NCBI RefSeq assembly: GCF_003946505.1
Contig: NZ_RHON01000002.1
Location: forward strand, 335,757-399,756
Direction: 5' to 3'
Length of the DNA: 64,000 nucleotides
Origin: Companilactobacillus mishanensis
GTDB taxonomy: Bacteria; Bacillota; Bacilli; Lactobacillales; Lactobacillaceae
Shown here piece after piece: positions 1 to 9,252 of the stretch. Each line of letters begins with the position of its first letter. The stretch's first letter is position 1. Under the pieces are notes generated by a model. The model was given only the letters and a program-made list of their open reading frames with translations. It was not told the DNA's origin and ran no database searches. Both the position numbers and the translations under genes were made by a program.

Positions 1-1
1 T

Positions 2-1051
2 TTGAAAAAAGATAGTCACTTAAAAGGACAGGATAGATACATTGACCACAAGCATTTCAACAACGCGTATCTAAAATTCGTAACGTCGAGCTATTCATAT
101 CCTATATACGCATCACTTACTGTTAACGCCTTTCTAACTAGTGGTAAGGGTAATAAAATGTGGTGGGATAAAACGCTGCGACAAGGTATTGAATGGCGAA
201 AGAAACTGTTACAACGCTCCAAGTTATTCAAACCTTTGGTTCCAGACGGATTCGAAAATATGTCGACTGAAGAATTGGCAACGAATCCAGATCTCTGGTA
301 CTTAAAATCAACTGATAAGTGGCATGGATTCAAGAAGGTGGCTGATGGTCAAGTAATGTTGGATCCACTCAAACTGACCGTTATAACGCCTGGAATAGAT
401 ATCGAGAATGCTGAATATGAAGATCGAGGGATTCCTGGTCCAGTCGTTGCAGAATACTTAACTGAACAGAGAATCATCCGTGCCAAGGATGATTTGAATT
501 CATTACTATTCTTGCTAGTACCAGGTGATACAGACGAAGAATTGGATACATTATTGAACGCATTTTTGAAATTTGAAGAATACTATTTGAACGATGCTCC
601 GTTATCAAAAGTGATGCCACGGTTAACAGCATCTAACCCAGACCGTTATGCTGGATATACTTTGAAACAATTGTGTCAGGAAATGCACGAGTATTATTCC
701 AGCAATCGTACGTTTAGACTTCAACAGAAGCTATTTAGTAAACCAGATATGCAAGACTACGAGTTTTCTCCAGAACACGCGGATAAATTATTTATGAAAA
801 ATAAGAGTACCTTAGTTAATTTGGATGAAATCGTGGGTCGCACTGCACTTGAAGGAGCGTTACCATATCCACCAGGAGTGTTTATCGTTGCGCCCGGCGA
901 AAAATGGCAAAAGTTAGACCAGTCGTATTTTGAAGTGTTAGTTGGAGCAATCGAACAATTTCCAGGATTCGTTCCAGAAATCCAAGGAGTTTATTGGAAT
1001 AAAGATAAAGAGGGAAAAATTCGGGTTCAAGCAGAAGTGTTACCTGAATAA
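2..1051 (+). CDS. Orn/Lys/Arg decarboxylase, C-terminal part (5' end outside window)
   Basis: This frame is open to the left edge, so the entry is the last ~350 residues of a larger protein. The family (PLP-dependent ornithine/lysine/arginine decarboxylases, fold type I) is usually about 700-750 residues. The first visible residues (KKDSHLKGQDRY) correspond to the stretch just after the PLP-binding lysine segment, which lies outside the window. The remainder is the small domain and the C-terminal domain, with the GRTALEGALPYPPGVFIVAPGE segment typical of ornithine decarboxylases. The role would be decarboxylation giving a polyamine and consuming a proton (acid resistance); ornithine as substrate is an inference. 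The next gene starts 18 bases after the stop, so the two are probably co-transcribed. Confidence 0.85.
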   Translation: MKKDSHLKGQDRYIDHKHFNNAYLKFVTSSYSYPIYASLTVNAFLTSGKGNKMWWDKTLRQGIEWRKKLLQRSKLFKPLVPDGFENMSTEELATNPDLWYLKSTDKWHGFKKVADGQVMLDPLKLTVITPGIDIENAEYEDRGIPGPVVAEYLTEQRIIRAKDDLNSLLFLLVPGDTDEELDTLLNAFLKFEEYYLNDAPLSKVMPRLTASNPDRYAGYTLKQLCQEMHEYYSSNRTFRLQQKLFSKPDMQDYEFSPEHADKLFMKNKSTLVNLDEIVGRTALEGALPYPPGVFIVAPGEKWQKLDQSYFEVLVGAIEQFPGFVPEIQGVYWNKDKEGKIRVQAEVLPE

Positions 1052-1069
1052 TTGAGGAGGAATTTATAC

Positions 1070-2338
1070 ATGGCATTGTCATGGAAAGAGGATTTACCAA
1101 AGGATTTAAGTGATAAAATAGCAAAAGTCGAAGATATGATCCAACCAAAAATTGAGGAGATCGATCAACAAGTTTTATATACACAGCAACGAGTATTGAA
1201 CCTATTTAGAGAGAACCAAGTAGGTGAGGAAGATCTAGTTCCTTCGACTGGTTATGGATATGATGACATCGGTCGTGACAAAATTGAGAAAATCTATGCA
1301 GGTTATTTCAAAACTGACGATGCACTAGTTCGTCCACAATTTGCTTCAGGAACACATGCAATTTCTACAGCTTTGTTCAGTATGTTGAGACCTGGAGATA
1401 CCTTGTATTACCTAACAGGAACACCTTACGATACTATTCAAGAAGTTATCGGTATCGCAGGTGATAACCAAGGAACAATGACAGATTATGGAATCAACTT
1501 TAAAGCTACCGAATTGTTGGAGGACGGCTCAGTAGATTATCAAACTGCCGAAAAAGATTTGAAAGCTGATAAAAATATCAAGGTAGTCGCAATTCAAAGA
1601 TCACGTGGCTATGCTGTTCGTGATAGTTTTACAGTTGAAAAGATTGCCAAGATGATCAAGTTTGTCAAAGGCATCCTGCCAAATGCAATCATTTTTGTCG
1701 ACAACTGCTACGGAGAATTTTCAGAATTAGAAGAACCTACATTTTATGGAGCAGATATCATGGCCGGCTCTCTTTACAAAAATGCTGGTGCAGGAATTGT
1801 CAAAAGTGGAGCTTATATCGTAGGACATGAAGATTTAATTAATGGCGCGGGATCAAGATTAACAGTTCCTGGAGCAGGAAAAGGCGAAGGAGCAACTTGG
1901 GGATATTTGCGAGACTTCTATCAAGGATTTTTCTTAGCACCACATACAACTGGAGAAGCATTGAAAGGGACAGTGTTCACTGCAGCCTTGTGTGAAGAAA
2001 TGGGAATGAACGTCTCACCAAAATGGGATGCACCAAGAACAGATATCGTCCAAACAGTCTCGTTTGGAGATCCAGATCCAATGATCAAGTTCTGCGCCGC
2101 CATTCAACATTATTCACCAATGAATTCATTCGTAGATCCAATCCCAAGTCATCAAGATGGATATGAAGATGAAGTAATCATGGCATCCGGGAGCTTCACC
2201 GAAGGATCAACAATAGAGTTGTCTTCTGATGGACCAATCAGACCACCATATTCACTATATATTCAAGGTGGATTGTCGTATGCTCATGTTAAGATAGCAG
2301 TTACAAATGCCGTTAGAGATACATTTTATAAAGATTAA
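1070..2338 (+). CDS. methionine gamma-lyase family PLP enzyme (YnbB / aluminium-resistance type)
   Basis: The 422-residue product is a PLP-dependent enzyme of the methionine gamma-lyase/aluminium resistance family, a Cys/Met-metabolism relative whose physiological reaction is poorly defined. The motif AGSLYKNAGAGI carries the probable Schiff-base lysine at about residue 237. Other family marks are STGYGYDDIGRDKIE and RPQFASGTHAI. The start is placed at ATG 1070, which has GAGGAGG eight bases upstream; an in-frame upstream start at 1052 would lack a ribosome site. It follows the amino acid decarboxylase gene and ends at an intrinsic terminator. In many Firmicutes this gene lies next to glnR, which is not the case here. 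Confidence 0.85.
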   Translation: MALSWKEDLPKDLSDKIAKVEDMIQPKIEEIDQQVLYTQQRVLNLFRENQVGEEDLVPSTGYGYDDIGRDKIEKIYAGYFKTDDALVRPQFASGTHAISTALFSMLRPGDTLYYLTGTPYDTIQEVIGIAGDNQGTMTDYGINFKATELLEDGSVDYQTAEKDLKADKNIKVVAIQRSRGYAVRDSFTVEKIAKMIKFVKGILPNAIIFVDNCYGEFSELEEPTFYGADIMAGSLYKNAGAGIVKSGAYIVGHEDLINGAGSRLTVPGAGKGEGATWGYLRDFYQGFFLAPHTTGEALKGTVFTAALCEEMGMNVSPKWDAPRTDIVQTVSFGDPDPMIKFCAAIQHYSPMNSFVDPIPSHQDGYEDEVIMASGSFTEGSTIELSSDGPIRPPYSLYIQGGLSYAHVKIAVTNAVRDTFYKD

Positions 2339-2340
2339 TA

Positions 2341-2373
2341 AAAAATAGAGTCCGTGAGGGCTCTATTTTTTTG
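2341..2373 (+). terminator. Rho-independent terminator of the decarboxylase/lyase operon
   Basis: AAAATAGAG and CTCTATTTT flank a GC-richer loop and are followed by a T run, just behind the stop at 2338. Confidence 0.8.
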
Positions 2374-2560
2374 TGTTCGAATATGACCAGATTCATGTAA
2401 TTTGATGTATATACTAGTACGTAATATAAGAATTTAAATTCACTTTTTAGTAAATATGTAAGCTATAATATTAGTTGAAAAAGTCTCGCAAATTCGGGAG
2501 TGAATAACAATTAAACCTACGAAAAAGAATAGAAAGGATAAAGTATTTTTTATAGGAAGC

Positions 2561-4870
2561 GTGATAGCTGTTTTTTGTTTTTTTTGTTTTGCATTAATTG
2601 CTAATAATTCTAAAGCAGATAATACGCGGAAGTCAGGCTATGTGGTTCAACGGCCGGTTATCGTACGAGATGGTAGTGAATCTGGAGATCAAAATATTTC
2701 AAGTAATGGGGACTTGCAAAATGCTTTGAGCACCGCTCCCATGGGATTGAATATTGCTGATTATTTTAAACTTGGAGAGTTTCCTGAGAATAATGCCAAG
2801 ATATTGGATGGAAATTCTGTTCAACGAAGTTTATCAAGTATATTACAAGTAACTGACGGACCAAGACAAACTGGGGCCATTTGGAGTGATTCAAATCCAG
2901 ATGACAAACTGGAGAAGCTGGAACCTAATTATATTGATATCTCGAGTTCAAATAAAAGACCTCAGACTTTGTCTATGTGGTTGTATTTTGGAAATGGTGG
3001 ATATGGACAAGTTGGTGACGGAATGGCATTTGTATTGCAAAATGATCCTCGTGAAGAAAAAGCCATTTCGAGAAGAAAATATAGTACCGGTGAAGTTGGA
3101 ACTGGACAAACTCTTGGAGTCTGGGGATATGATTATGTAAAGGGAAAAAATCTTACAGAACAAGATATAGCAAATACAGCAATTCAAAATAGTTTTGCCA
3201 TTGAATTCGATACTTTTCCGGATTTAGGTGGTAGCAAATATACAGGTATGGGTAGTGGCGGTGTGCCCGCAAATATCAAAGCGGGAAATAGTTTTGATTA
3301 CGAGTTATCAGGACAACCTAATCAACATATTGATATGGAATATCCCGATGACAAATATACGTATGAGAAACGAGATTTCGGATTTTTGTTTAAACATTAT
3401 AATTTAGAGTCGGCACCTCGTAAGCCAGGTCAATTTTATGGAAAATTTACCGATGGAACGTGGCATCATATGACTATTACATGGACTAATTTGGAAGACG
3501 GTAAACATGCAAATTTAAAATATGAATTCAATGATAAGAACATTGATGGTAGTAAACTCAATCCGAATTCAAGTCTTATGGAGCATAAATTTAAGGTGGA
3601 TCTGGCCCATTTTAAAACGCCAGCTTCAAATAGGCTAAGATGGGGATTCACAGGTTCCACTGGAGATGAATTTGAAAATAACTTGATAATATTTGAATCA
3701 GTACCTTCATTCTTATCAGGTAATGTGGAACCGAGTATACGAGACGATACGCAGAATAAGGTAATTAGTGATGGGGTTAAGTCAGTTTACGAAGGTGACG
3801 ATTTGACGTTTAATTATAAGCTGAATTATCAAAATGGACCCAAGGATTGGGAAAAAATCAAATCGTTAATTACACTACCATCACAAGTGAAATTTCAGTC
3901 AGCTGAAGTAATATATGCGGGTGGAGAAACTGAGTTTATAAGTCAAGATAGTTTTAATCAAAAAGATTCAAAATTAACTTATGTTCTTCAAAGAAATCTG
4001 AATTCAAAACTTAAAACAGCTACAATTAGGATTCATGCTAATGCTCAGACACTAGGAAATAATATCGGATCAGCACATGGTAGGTTTGAAAGCAAATATT
4101 TGATATTAGACGGGGATACCCATGAATTTGATATTGTGCAAAATTCGTTAACCATTAAGACTGATCCTGCTGAAGGAAAGAATTTTCAAGATTTACAATC
4201 TATTAAGGAAAATCAAAAGATAGCAGTTTATGTTAATAAGAATGATTTAACGGCATTGCCTGATACAACTCTTTACTACAAAATTAAAGGTAAAACTAAT
4301 TTAAAGACCATTACAGGATTAGAACGTGGAAAAGCTGCATACATCGAAATTGACAAAGGAAATTTTGAAATAGGTCAAAATATTTTAGAAATTTACGCTG
4401 TCGATAATCAAACCAAAGAACGTTCGAGGACGGTAAAGTTAGAATATAACGTCGGCCGTGATTTGCGATTTGGAGACGTAAGCGAAGAAGTATATTTTCA
4501 ACAGATAAACGAAGGTTATAAGGATGAACTAGTAAGACGTAAAAAGGGTTGGAAGGTTGAAGTTATTGATAATCGATCTACTGGGAATCCTTGGAAGCTT
4601 TATGCGGAAGCTGTGGCTTTATCCAAAGATGGAAATACTAATCAACAATTAGATGCCGATTTAATTTTCAAACATAAAGCCGGCAATATTGATTTTCTGG
4701 AAAGTGGTCCAATGATTGATTTTGGTCCTTCGGTTGTACCGGGAAAGAAATCAACTCAAATCACTGATCATTGGAGTAAAGATGACGGAGTTCTTCTAAA
4801 ATTGAATGGGAGAAATAAGAAAGGTACTTATAAAACACAAATTTGTTGGTCCTTATATGACACTCTTTAG
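2561..4870 (+). CDS. secreted L-type lectin-like surface protein with C-terminal WxL-like domain
   Basis: This large exported protein has a hydrophobic signal segment ending near NNSKADN. A legume-type (L-type) lectin-like domain covers roughly residues 50-280 (LSMWLYFGNGGYGQVGDGMAFVLQ, NSFAIEFDTFPD, WHHMTITW). A long beta-rich middle follows. The C-terminal ~140 residues end in GTYKTQICWSLYDTL, matching the closing YxxxxxWxL signature of WxL cell-wall-binding domains. The likely role is non-covalent attachment to the cell wall and glycan binding; this is inferred from the domains. GTG 2561 is the first standard start, but it would cut off the basic N-region of the signal peptide and has a poor ribosome site. 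An ATT at 2510 may be the real start (see findings). A TATAAT at 2464-2469 lies upstream. Confidence 0.75.
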   Translation: MIAVFCFFCFALIANNSKADNTRKSGYVVQRPVIVRDGSESGDQNISSNGDLQNALSTAPMGLNIADYFKLGEFPENNAKILDGNSVQRSLSSILQVTDGPRQTGAIWSDSNPDDKLEKLEPNYIDISSSNKRPQTLSMWLYFGNGGYGQVGDGMAFVLQNDPREEKAISRRKYSTGEVGTGQTLGVWGYDYVKGKNLTEQDIANTAIQNSFAIEFDTFPDLGGSKYTGMGSGGVPANIKAGNSFDYELSGQPNQHIDMEYPDDKYTYEKRDFGFLFKHYNLESAPRKPGQFYGKFTDGTWHHMTITWTNLEDGKHANLKYEFNDKNIDGSKLNPNSSLMEHKFKVDLAHFKTPASNRLRWGFTGSTGDEFENNLIIFESVPSFLSGNVEPSIRDDTQNKVISDGVKSVYEGDDLTFNYKLNYQNGPKDWEKIKSLITLPSQVKFQSAEVIYAGGETEFISQDSFNQKDSKLTYVLQRNLNSKLKTATIRIHANAQTLGNNIGSAHGRFESKYLILDGDTHEFDIVQNSLTIKTDPAEGKNFQDLQSIKENQKIAVYVNKNDLTALPDTTLYYKIKGKTNLKTITGLERGKAAYIEIDKGNFEIGQNILEIYAVDNQTKERSRTVKLEYNVGRDLRFGDVSEEVYFQQINEGYKDELVRRKKGWKVEVIDNRSTGNPWKLYAEAVALSKDGNTNQQLDADLIFKHKAGNIDFLESGPMIDFGPSVVPGKKSTQITDHWSKDDGVLLKLNGRNKKGTYKTQICWSLYDTL

Positions 4871-4915
4871 AAAAAAAGTAACAAATCAACTATTCTTGAT
4901 TTGTTACTTTTTTTT
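4871..4915 (+). terminator. terminator after the lectin/WxL gene
   Basis: AAAAAGTAACAAATCA and TGATTTGTTACTTTTT form a long perfect stem around an 8-base loop, followed by Ts. Confidence 0.9.
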
Positions 4916-5083
4916 CGTCAAATGAAAATTAATTGCAATAAAAGGTTCACACTGTTCTAATTAATTGTTAAGATATTTTAATCTACGATAATAGTTGTGG
5001 ATCCGATTAATTGTTATTAACAGCTAGTTTTAAGAATGTTTGTAAAAGACATTCTAATAATCAGACTATTTTCTTCTCTAAAA

Positions 5084-5112
5084 TTACAAGGAATTTAACC
5101 ATAATTTACAAT
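5084..5112 (+). promoter_or_regulatory. probable promoter of the MFS transporter gene
   Basis: TTACAA (5084-5089) and TACAAT (5107-5112) are separated by 17 bases and lie 38 bases before the TTG start. The 4916-5083 stretch upstream is AT-rich and contains no gene that I can support. Confidence 0.5.
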
Positions 5113-5150
5113 AGAAAAAGCAATCGGGGATTTTATTAAGGGGTGGGGTT

Positions 5151-6338
5151 TTGGATCGAACGGAGCGAGTTAAGTTTAGTTGGCATCTTTATCTGAATTA
5201 TTTGATACATGGTATGGCCATTGTTATTTTGGCGCAGAATATGAATGTCCTTGGGGATCAATGGCATGTTTCTGATGCAAAAGTTGCGATGGTTATTTCA
5301 TCCTTGGGATTTGGACGTCTTTTAGTCTTATATTTTTCTGGATTACTTTCAGATAAATATGGTCGAAAATTATTTGTGAGGATGGGTATTTTGACGTATA
5401 TTCCATTCTTTATCGGGATTGTCCTGAGTCCCAATGTCTATGTGGCATACTTCTTTGGTATTTTAGCAGGGATGGCAAATTCATTTTTGGATTCTGGAAC
5501 GTATCCGGCTTTAATGGAGACATTTCCGACCAATGCGACAACTGCTAATGTGTTAATAAAGGCTTTTGCATCTATTGGGGAATTGATTTTGCCTATTTTT
5601 GTTACCATTTTGGAAGCTTTCAATCTCTGGTACGGATATTCGTTTATTTTCTGTGCTGCTGTTTTGGCATTGAATTATTTATTCATTAGAAAAGCAAAGT
5701 TTGTTGACGTTGATGTTTCTGGTATAAAATTTAAAGATTCAAAATCTAAATTATCTGTTGTAGAAAAGGTTAATGCTGTGACTTTAACGGTTTATGGTTA
5801 CATTGCAATGTCGACATTTTATTTGGTAAGTCAGTGGTTGACTAAATATGGTCAAGAGGCTTTGAATATGAATACTGCACATGCCAGATATTTGGTCAGT
5901 ATTTATAGTATGGGCTCTATTGTTGGAGTGATAATTACCACGATTTTGACAAGTAGACATCTGCTTAAAGGAACTCATATTATGTTGTTAAGTACCGTAA
6001 TTTCATTCGTTACTTTGACAACTATGACCGCAATTTTGAATCCAACTGTGATTTTGATTGGATCATTTTTGGTTGGTGCGTCGGCTGCTGGTGGTGTATT
6101 ACAAGTTGGATTGACTATCATGAGTGAGTTGTTTCCTAAGCGAAAAGGGATGGTCACCGGTATTTATTACACAGCTGGTGGTTTATCGTCTTTCACAATC
6201 CCGGTTATAACTGGGTTCTTATACAATAACGGCGTTAGATCAATCATGGTTTTTGACTGTGTAATAGCGGTGATTGGTGTTTTATGTAGTGTGGTAGTGA
6301 TTTTGAATACTCGAAATAAATCGGCGATTGGCGTCTAG
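5151..6338 (+). CDS. MFS transporter, probable quinate/shikimate-type uptake
   Basis: The 395-residue polytopic membrane protein has the MFS loop 2-3 signature (SGLLSDKYGRKLFVR, about residues 63-77) and about 12 hydrophobic segments. It starts at TTG with AAGGGGTGGGG just upstream. The substrate cannot be read from the sequence. Its position beside a LysR gene and AroE/AroD-type enzymes suggests a permease for quinate, shikimate or a related carboxylate (inference). The LysR gene is convergent, so the transporter has its own promoter. Confidence 0.7.
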   Translation: MDRTERVKFSWHLYLNYLIHGMAIVILAQNMNVLGDQWHVSDAKVAMVISSLGFGRLLVLYFSGLLSDKYGRKLFVRMGILTYIPFFIGIVLSPNVYVAYFFGILAGMANSFLDSGTYPALMETFPTNATTANVLIKAFASIGELILPIFVTILEAFNLWYGYSFIFCAAVLALNYLFIRKAKFVDVDVSGIKFKDSKSKLSVVEKVNAVTLTVYGYIAMSTFYLVSQWLTKYGQEALNMNTAHARYLVSIYSMGSIVGVIITTILTSRHLLKGTHIMLLSTVISFVTLTTMTAILNPTVILIGSFLVGASAAGGVLQVGLTIMSELFPKRKGMVTGIYYTAGGLSSFTIPVITGFLYNNGVRSIMVFDCVIAVIGVLCSVVVILNTRNKSAIGV

Positions 6339-6353
6339 CTAATTTTCAATAAA

Positions 6354-6387
6354 AAAAGTTCACAACTTAGCGAAAAGTTACGAACTT
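6354..6387 (-). terminator. terminator of the LysR gene
   Basis: Read on the minus strand, AAGTTC-GT-AACTT pairs with AAGTT-GT-GAACTT and is followed by a T run, just after the LysR stop. It may also stop the convergent MFS gene. Confidence 0.6.
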
Positions 6388-6398
6388 AAAATAATGAT

Positions 6399-7328
6399 TT
6401 ATAATATTTTATTTTTATCGGTATAATTTACTTTGCAGTATTCAATAATGAAATCCTTAAATCTCGTAACTGCTGGTGTTAAGAATGTATTATTTTTCAA
6501 AACCAAATAGTACTGACACTTAATGTCATTATCCTTTAATGGAATTAGCTTGATCTGCTTTTGGTCTAGTTGGGGCATGTTCGGGATCAGAGAAATTCCT
6601 TGGTAGTATTGGATGAATCCGATGGCTTCGTCTTCATCTTCAACTTCTAGTTTGATATTAGGAGTTGATTTTGCTTTTTTGAAGATGCTATCAATAAGTT
6701 GACGGAGTTCACTGTTTTTTGAAAAGTATATTTGTGGATACTTAGCGATTTCTGAAACTGAAACGCTAGTTTGATCAGCTAAGGGATGGTCTATCGGCAC
6801 GGCAACTTTAATTTCTTGCTCAATCAATGGCGTGAAAGTCAATTGATCAGTAATTGATTTATCTTCAGATTTCTTATAGCGTGTTGACAAACCAAAATCA
6901 AATTCCTCAGCCACTAATCTTCCAAACAGTTCATTGGCGTGCTCTTTAGTGAGTTCAAAAGAGATTTTTTGAGCTGTGTCATCTTGTTTAAATCCGGCAA
7001 CAAGCCTTGGAATCAATTGATGCCCAAGAGAATTGTTATAGCCTAATTTTATATTTCCCTCATCCTTGTTGAGGGATTGTTCCAAAATGGCATTACCATG
7101 TTCGATCTGCTCTAATCCGCTATTGATGTATGGTAGATAAATCTCACCAAAACGGGATAGCTTAATATTACGGCCTTCACGGTTAAACAAGGGGACTCCT
7201 AATTGTTTTTCAAGATTGTCCATTGCATAACTTAAAGAAGGTTGTGAAATGCCTAGATTTTCAGCGGCTTTTGACATGTGTTGTGTTTTAGCCAGTTCTC
7301 TAAAGAAAATCAAATGTCGTAAATTCAT
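6399..7328 (-). CDS. LysR-family transcriptional regulator
   Basis: The 309-residue protein has an N-terminal winged HTH (MNLRHLIFFRELAKTQHMSK, then AENLGISQPSLSYAMDNLE) and a substrate-binding effector domain. The start at 7328 is chosen because GAGGT precedes it by 8 bases on the minus strand and the LysR HTH normally begins at this methionine; upstream methionines at 7352 and 7376 are less likely. It is transcribed divergently from the AroE-like gene with a gap under 100 bases, the usual LysR arrangement for controlling the divergent operon with an aromatic or alicyclic acid as inducer (inference). Confidence 0.9.
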   Translation of the reverse strand: MNLRHLIFFRELAKTQHMSKAAENLGISQPSLSYAMDNLEKQLGVPLFNREGRNIKLSRFGEIYLPYINSGLEQIEHGNAILEQSLNKDEGNIKLGYNNSLGHQLIPRLVAGFKQDDTAQKISFELTKEHANELFGRLVAEEFDFGLSTRYKKSEDKSITDQLTFTPLIEQEIKVAVPIDHPLADQTSVSVSEIAKYPQIYFSKNSELRQLIDSIFKKAKSTPNIKLEVEDEDEAIGFIQYYQGISLIPNMPQLDQKQIKLIPLKDNDIKCQYYLVLKNNTFLTPAVTRFKDFIIEYCKVNYTDKNKIL

Positions 7329-7422
7329 AATGTTATACCTCAAATTCATCATAGATAAAATATAACGACATAGCAAATTTATATAATTAAATAACTAATA
7401 TATACATATAGGAGTAATAATT

Positions 7423-8292
7423 ATGACAGAACGTATTGATGGTCACACAATTTTAATAGGGCTTATGGCATATCCAATTCGGCATTCGATGTCACCAACA
7501 ATGCACAATAATGCTTTTGCAAAACTGGGTTTAAATTATGTTTATCTCGCATTTGACGTAACCAATGATAAATTACCTGATGCAATCAATGCGATTAGAA
7601 CTTTGGACATGAGAGGCTCAAATGTTTCAATGCCAAATAAGCAAAAGGTGATTCCATTACTAGATAAGCTTGATCCAGCAGCAGAGATGATTGGTGCTGT
7701 GAATACCATTGTCAACGATAATGGTGTTCTGACTGGTTATACAACTGATGGAACTGGATTTATGCAGGCTCTAAAGGATGAGAATCTGAATATTATTGGT
7801 GAAAAAATGACACTTGCTGGAGCTGGTGGTGCGGGAACGGCTATTGCTGTACAAGCTGCACTAGATGGTGTTAAAGAAATTTCAATATTTAATGCTAAAG
7901 ATTCTATTTGGGAAAATGCTAAACGTAACGTTGAAATGATCAATGAAAAGACAAACTGTAAGGCAACACTTCATGATATCGATGATAAAGAAGACTTTAG
8001 AAAAGAAATTGCTGATTCAATTATTTACTGTGATTCAACTGGAGTTGGCATGAAACCATTGGAGGATTTGACTTTGGTAGAAGACCCAACTTGGTTTAGG
8101 CCTGATATGATTGTCTTTGATACGGTTTATGCACCTAGGACAACTAAACTAATGACTGTCGCAAAGCAAGCTGGTGTGAAACATGTTTTCAATGGATTAG
8201 GGATGATGCTTGAGCAGGGAGCACAAGCTTTCAAATTATGGACTGGTGAAGATATGCCAGTTGAGTATATTCATGATTTATTATTTTCATAA
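7423..8292 (+). CDS. aroE: shikimate/quinate dehydrogenase (AroE family)
   Basis: The 289-residue protein of the shikimate dehydrogenase family interconverts 3-dehydroshikimate and shikimate, or 3-dehydroquinate and quinate, with NAD(P). The substrate lysine is seen in NVSMPNKQ (about Lys73), the catalytic aspartate in YTTDGTGF (about Asp109), and the Rossmann glycine motif in LAGAGGAGTA (about residues 129-138). GGAG lies upstream of the ATG. Because it is paired with AroD, a LysR regulator and a transporter rather than with other chorismate genes, a catabolic or fermentative role is more likely than aromatic amino acid synthesis. Cofactor preference cannot be judged. Confidence 0.88.
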   Translation: MTERIDGHTILIGLMAYPIRHSMSPTMHNNAFAKLGLNYVYLAFDVTNDKLPDAINAIRTLDMRGSNVSMPNKQKVIPLLDKLDPAAEMIGAVNTIVNDNGVLTGYTTDGTGFMQALKDENLNIIGEKMTLAGAGGAGTAIAVQAALDGVKEISIFNAKDSIWENAKRNVEMINEKTNCKATLHDIDDKEDFRKEIADSIIYCDSTGVGMKPLEDLTLVEDPTWFRPDMIVFDTVYAPRTTKLMTVAKQAGVKHVFNGLGMMLEQGAQAFKLWTGEDMPVEYIHDLLFS

Positions 8293-8318
8293 AATGTATC
8301 CAGAAAGAGGAGAAATCA

Positions 8319-9083
8319 ATGGCTAAGTCAGGCGTTAACTTAGGAAGAATAGTTCTTGGACAGGGAGTTCCAAAAATTGCTGTTCCGATTACTGGTCGTA
8401 ATGAAAAAGATATTTTGTCACAAGCAAAAGCAGCTGTTTCAGCAGGACCGGATCTGATCGAATGGAGAATTGATTTCTTCGATGAGGTAACAAACAAAGT
8501 AAAATTGCATGACGTTGCCAAATTGTTAAGAGATGATCTGAACGATATTCCTTTGTTGACAACTTTCAGAACCCGTTCTGAAGGTGGTCAAGTGGAATTA
8601 AGTGACGAGACCTATTTTGAAATCTGTCAAAATATTATCGATTTTAAGCAGACGGACGCAATTGACGTCGAACTTTTTCACGATGAATCATCGATAAAGC
8701 AAATCGTTGATGATGCCAGATTGTCAGGTATTGTCACAATAATGAGTAATCATGAATTTACCAAAACTCCTGATAAAGACGTGATTATCAACAGGTTAAG
8801 TACCATGGGAGAAATCGGTGCAGATATTGCCAAAATGGCAGTAATGCCACAATCAAGTACAGATGTCTTGACCTTACTTGAAGCAACAAACGAGGCAAAT
8901 AAAAAATTAACTCTTCCTATTATTACAATGTCGATGGGAGACCTGGGTAAAATATCACGCATTTCTGGTGAATTACTTGGCTCTTGTGTTACCTTTGCAA
9001 CGGCAGGAGAAGCGTCTGCACCTGGACAGATTCCTATTTCACGGTTGAAAAATGATTTAGCAGATTTACATTTGAATGAATAA
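8319..9083 (+). CDS. aroD: 3-dehydroquinate dehydratase, type I (AroD)
   Basis: The 254-residue type I (Schiff-base) dehydroquinase converts 3-dehydroquinate to 3-dehydroshikimate. The catalytic histidine is in IMSNHEF (about His145) and the imine-forming lysine in DIAKMAVMP (about Lys172). The DLIEWRIDFF strand and the terminal SAPGQIPI segment are also typical. It follows aroE by 26 bases with GAGGAG before the ATG, so the two form an operon. With the dehydrogenase it gives a two-step route between quinate/dehydroquinate and shikimate/dehydroshikimate. Confidence 0.93.
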   Translation: MAKSGVNLGRIVLGQGVPKIAVPITGRNEKDILSQAKAAVSAGPDLIEWRIDFFDEVTNKVKLHDVAKLLRDDLNDIPLLTTFRTRSEGGQVELSDETYFEICQNIIDFKQTDAIDVELFHDESSIKQIVDDARLSGIVTIMSNHEFTKTPDKDVIINRLSTMGEIGADIAKMAVMPQSSTDVLTLLEATNEANKKLTLPIITMSMGDLGKISRISGELLGSCVTFATAGEASAPGQIPISRLKNDLADLHLNE

Positions 9084-9117
9084 TGATTTTCAATATTAAA
9101 TATTAATTACAAAATAA

Positions 9118-9170
9118 TAAATCAGTTTGTATAAATTCCTTAATAACGGGATTTGCAAACTGATTTTTCA
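9118..9170 (+). terminator. terminator of aroE-aroD
   Basis: AAATCAGTTTG and CAAACTGATTT form an 11-bp stem around a long loop, followed by Ts. Confidence 0.75.
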
Positions 9171-9210
9171 TTTATCACAATCGCATTTTCACTAAATTAA
9201 AGAATTCACA

Positions 9211-9239
9211 TTGTAATGATGTAAATACACTTATATAAT
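9211..9239 (+). promoter_or_regulatory. sigma-A promoter of the 13-gene rhodanese/YdjY/Ynj operon
   Basis: TTGTAA (9211-9216) and a perfect TATAAT (9234-9239) have 17-base spacing. No comparable promoter was seen inside the operon, whose genes are nearly contiguous to 20711. Confidence 0.75.
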
Positions 9240-9252
9240 GAAAGCGTTGGCA
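9238..9252 (+). promoter_or_regulatory. cre site (CcpA operator) overlapping the promoter
   Basis: ATGAAAGCGTTGGCA matches the catabolite-responsive element consensus WTGNAANCGNWNNCW at every position. It overlaps the -10 box and start point, a position expected to give repression by CcpA when preferred sugar is present. Confidence 0.7.
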
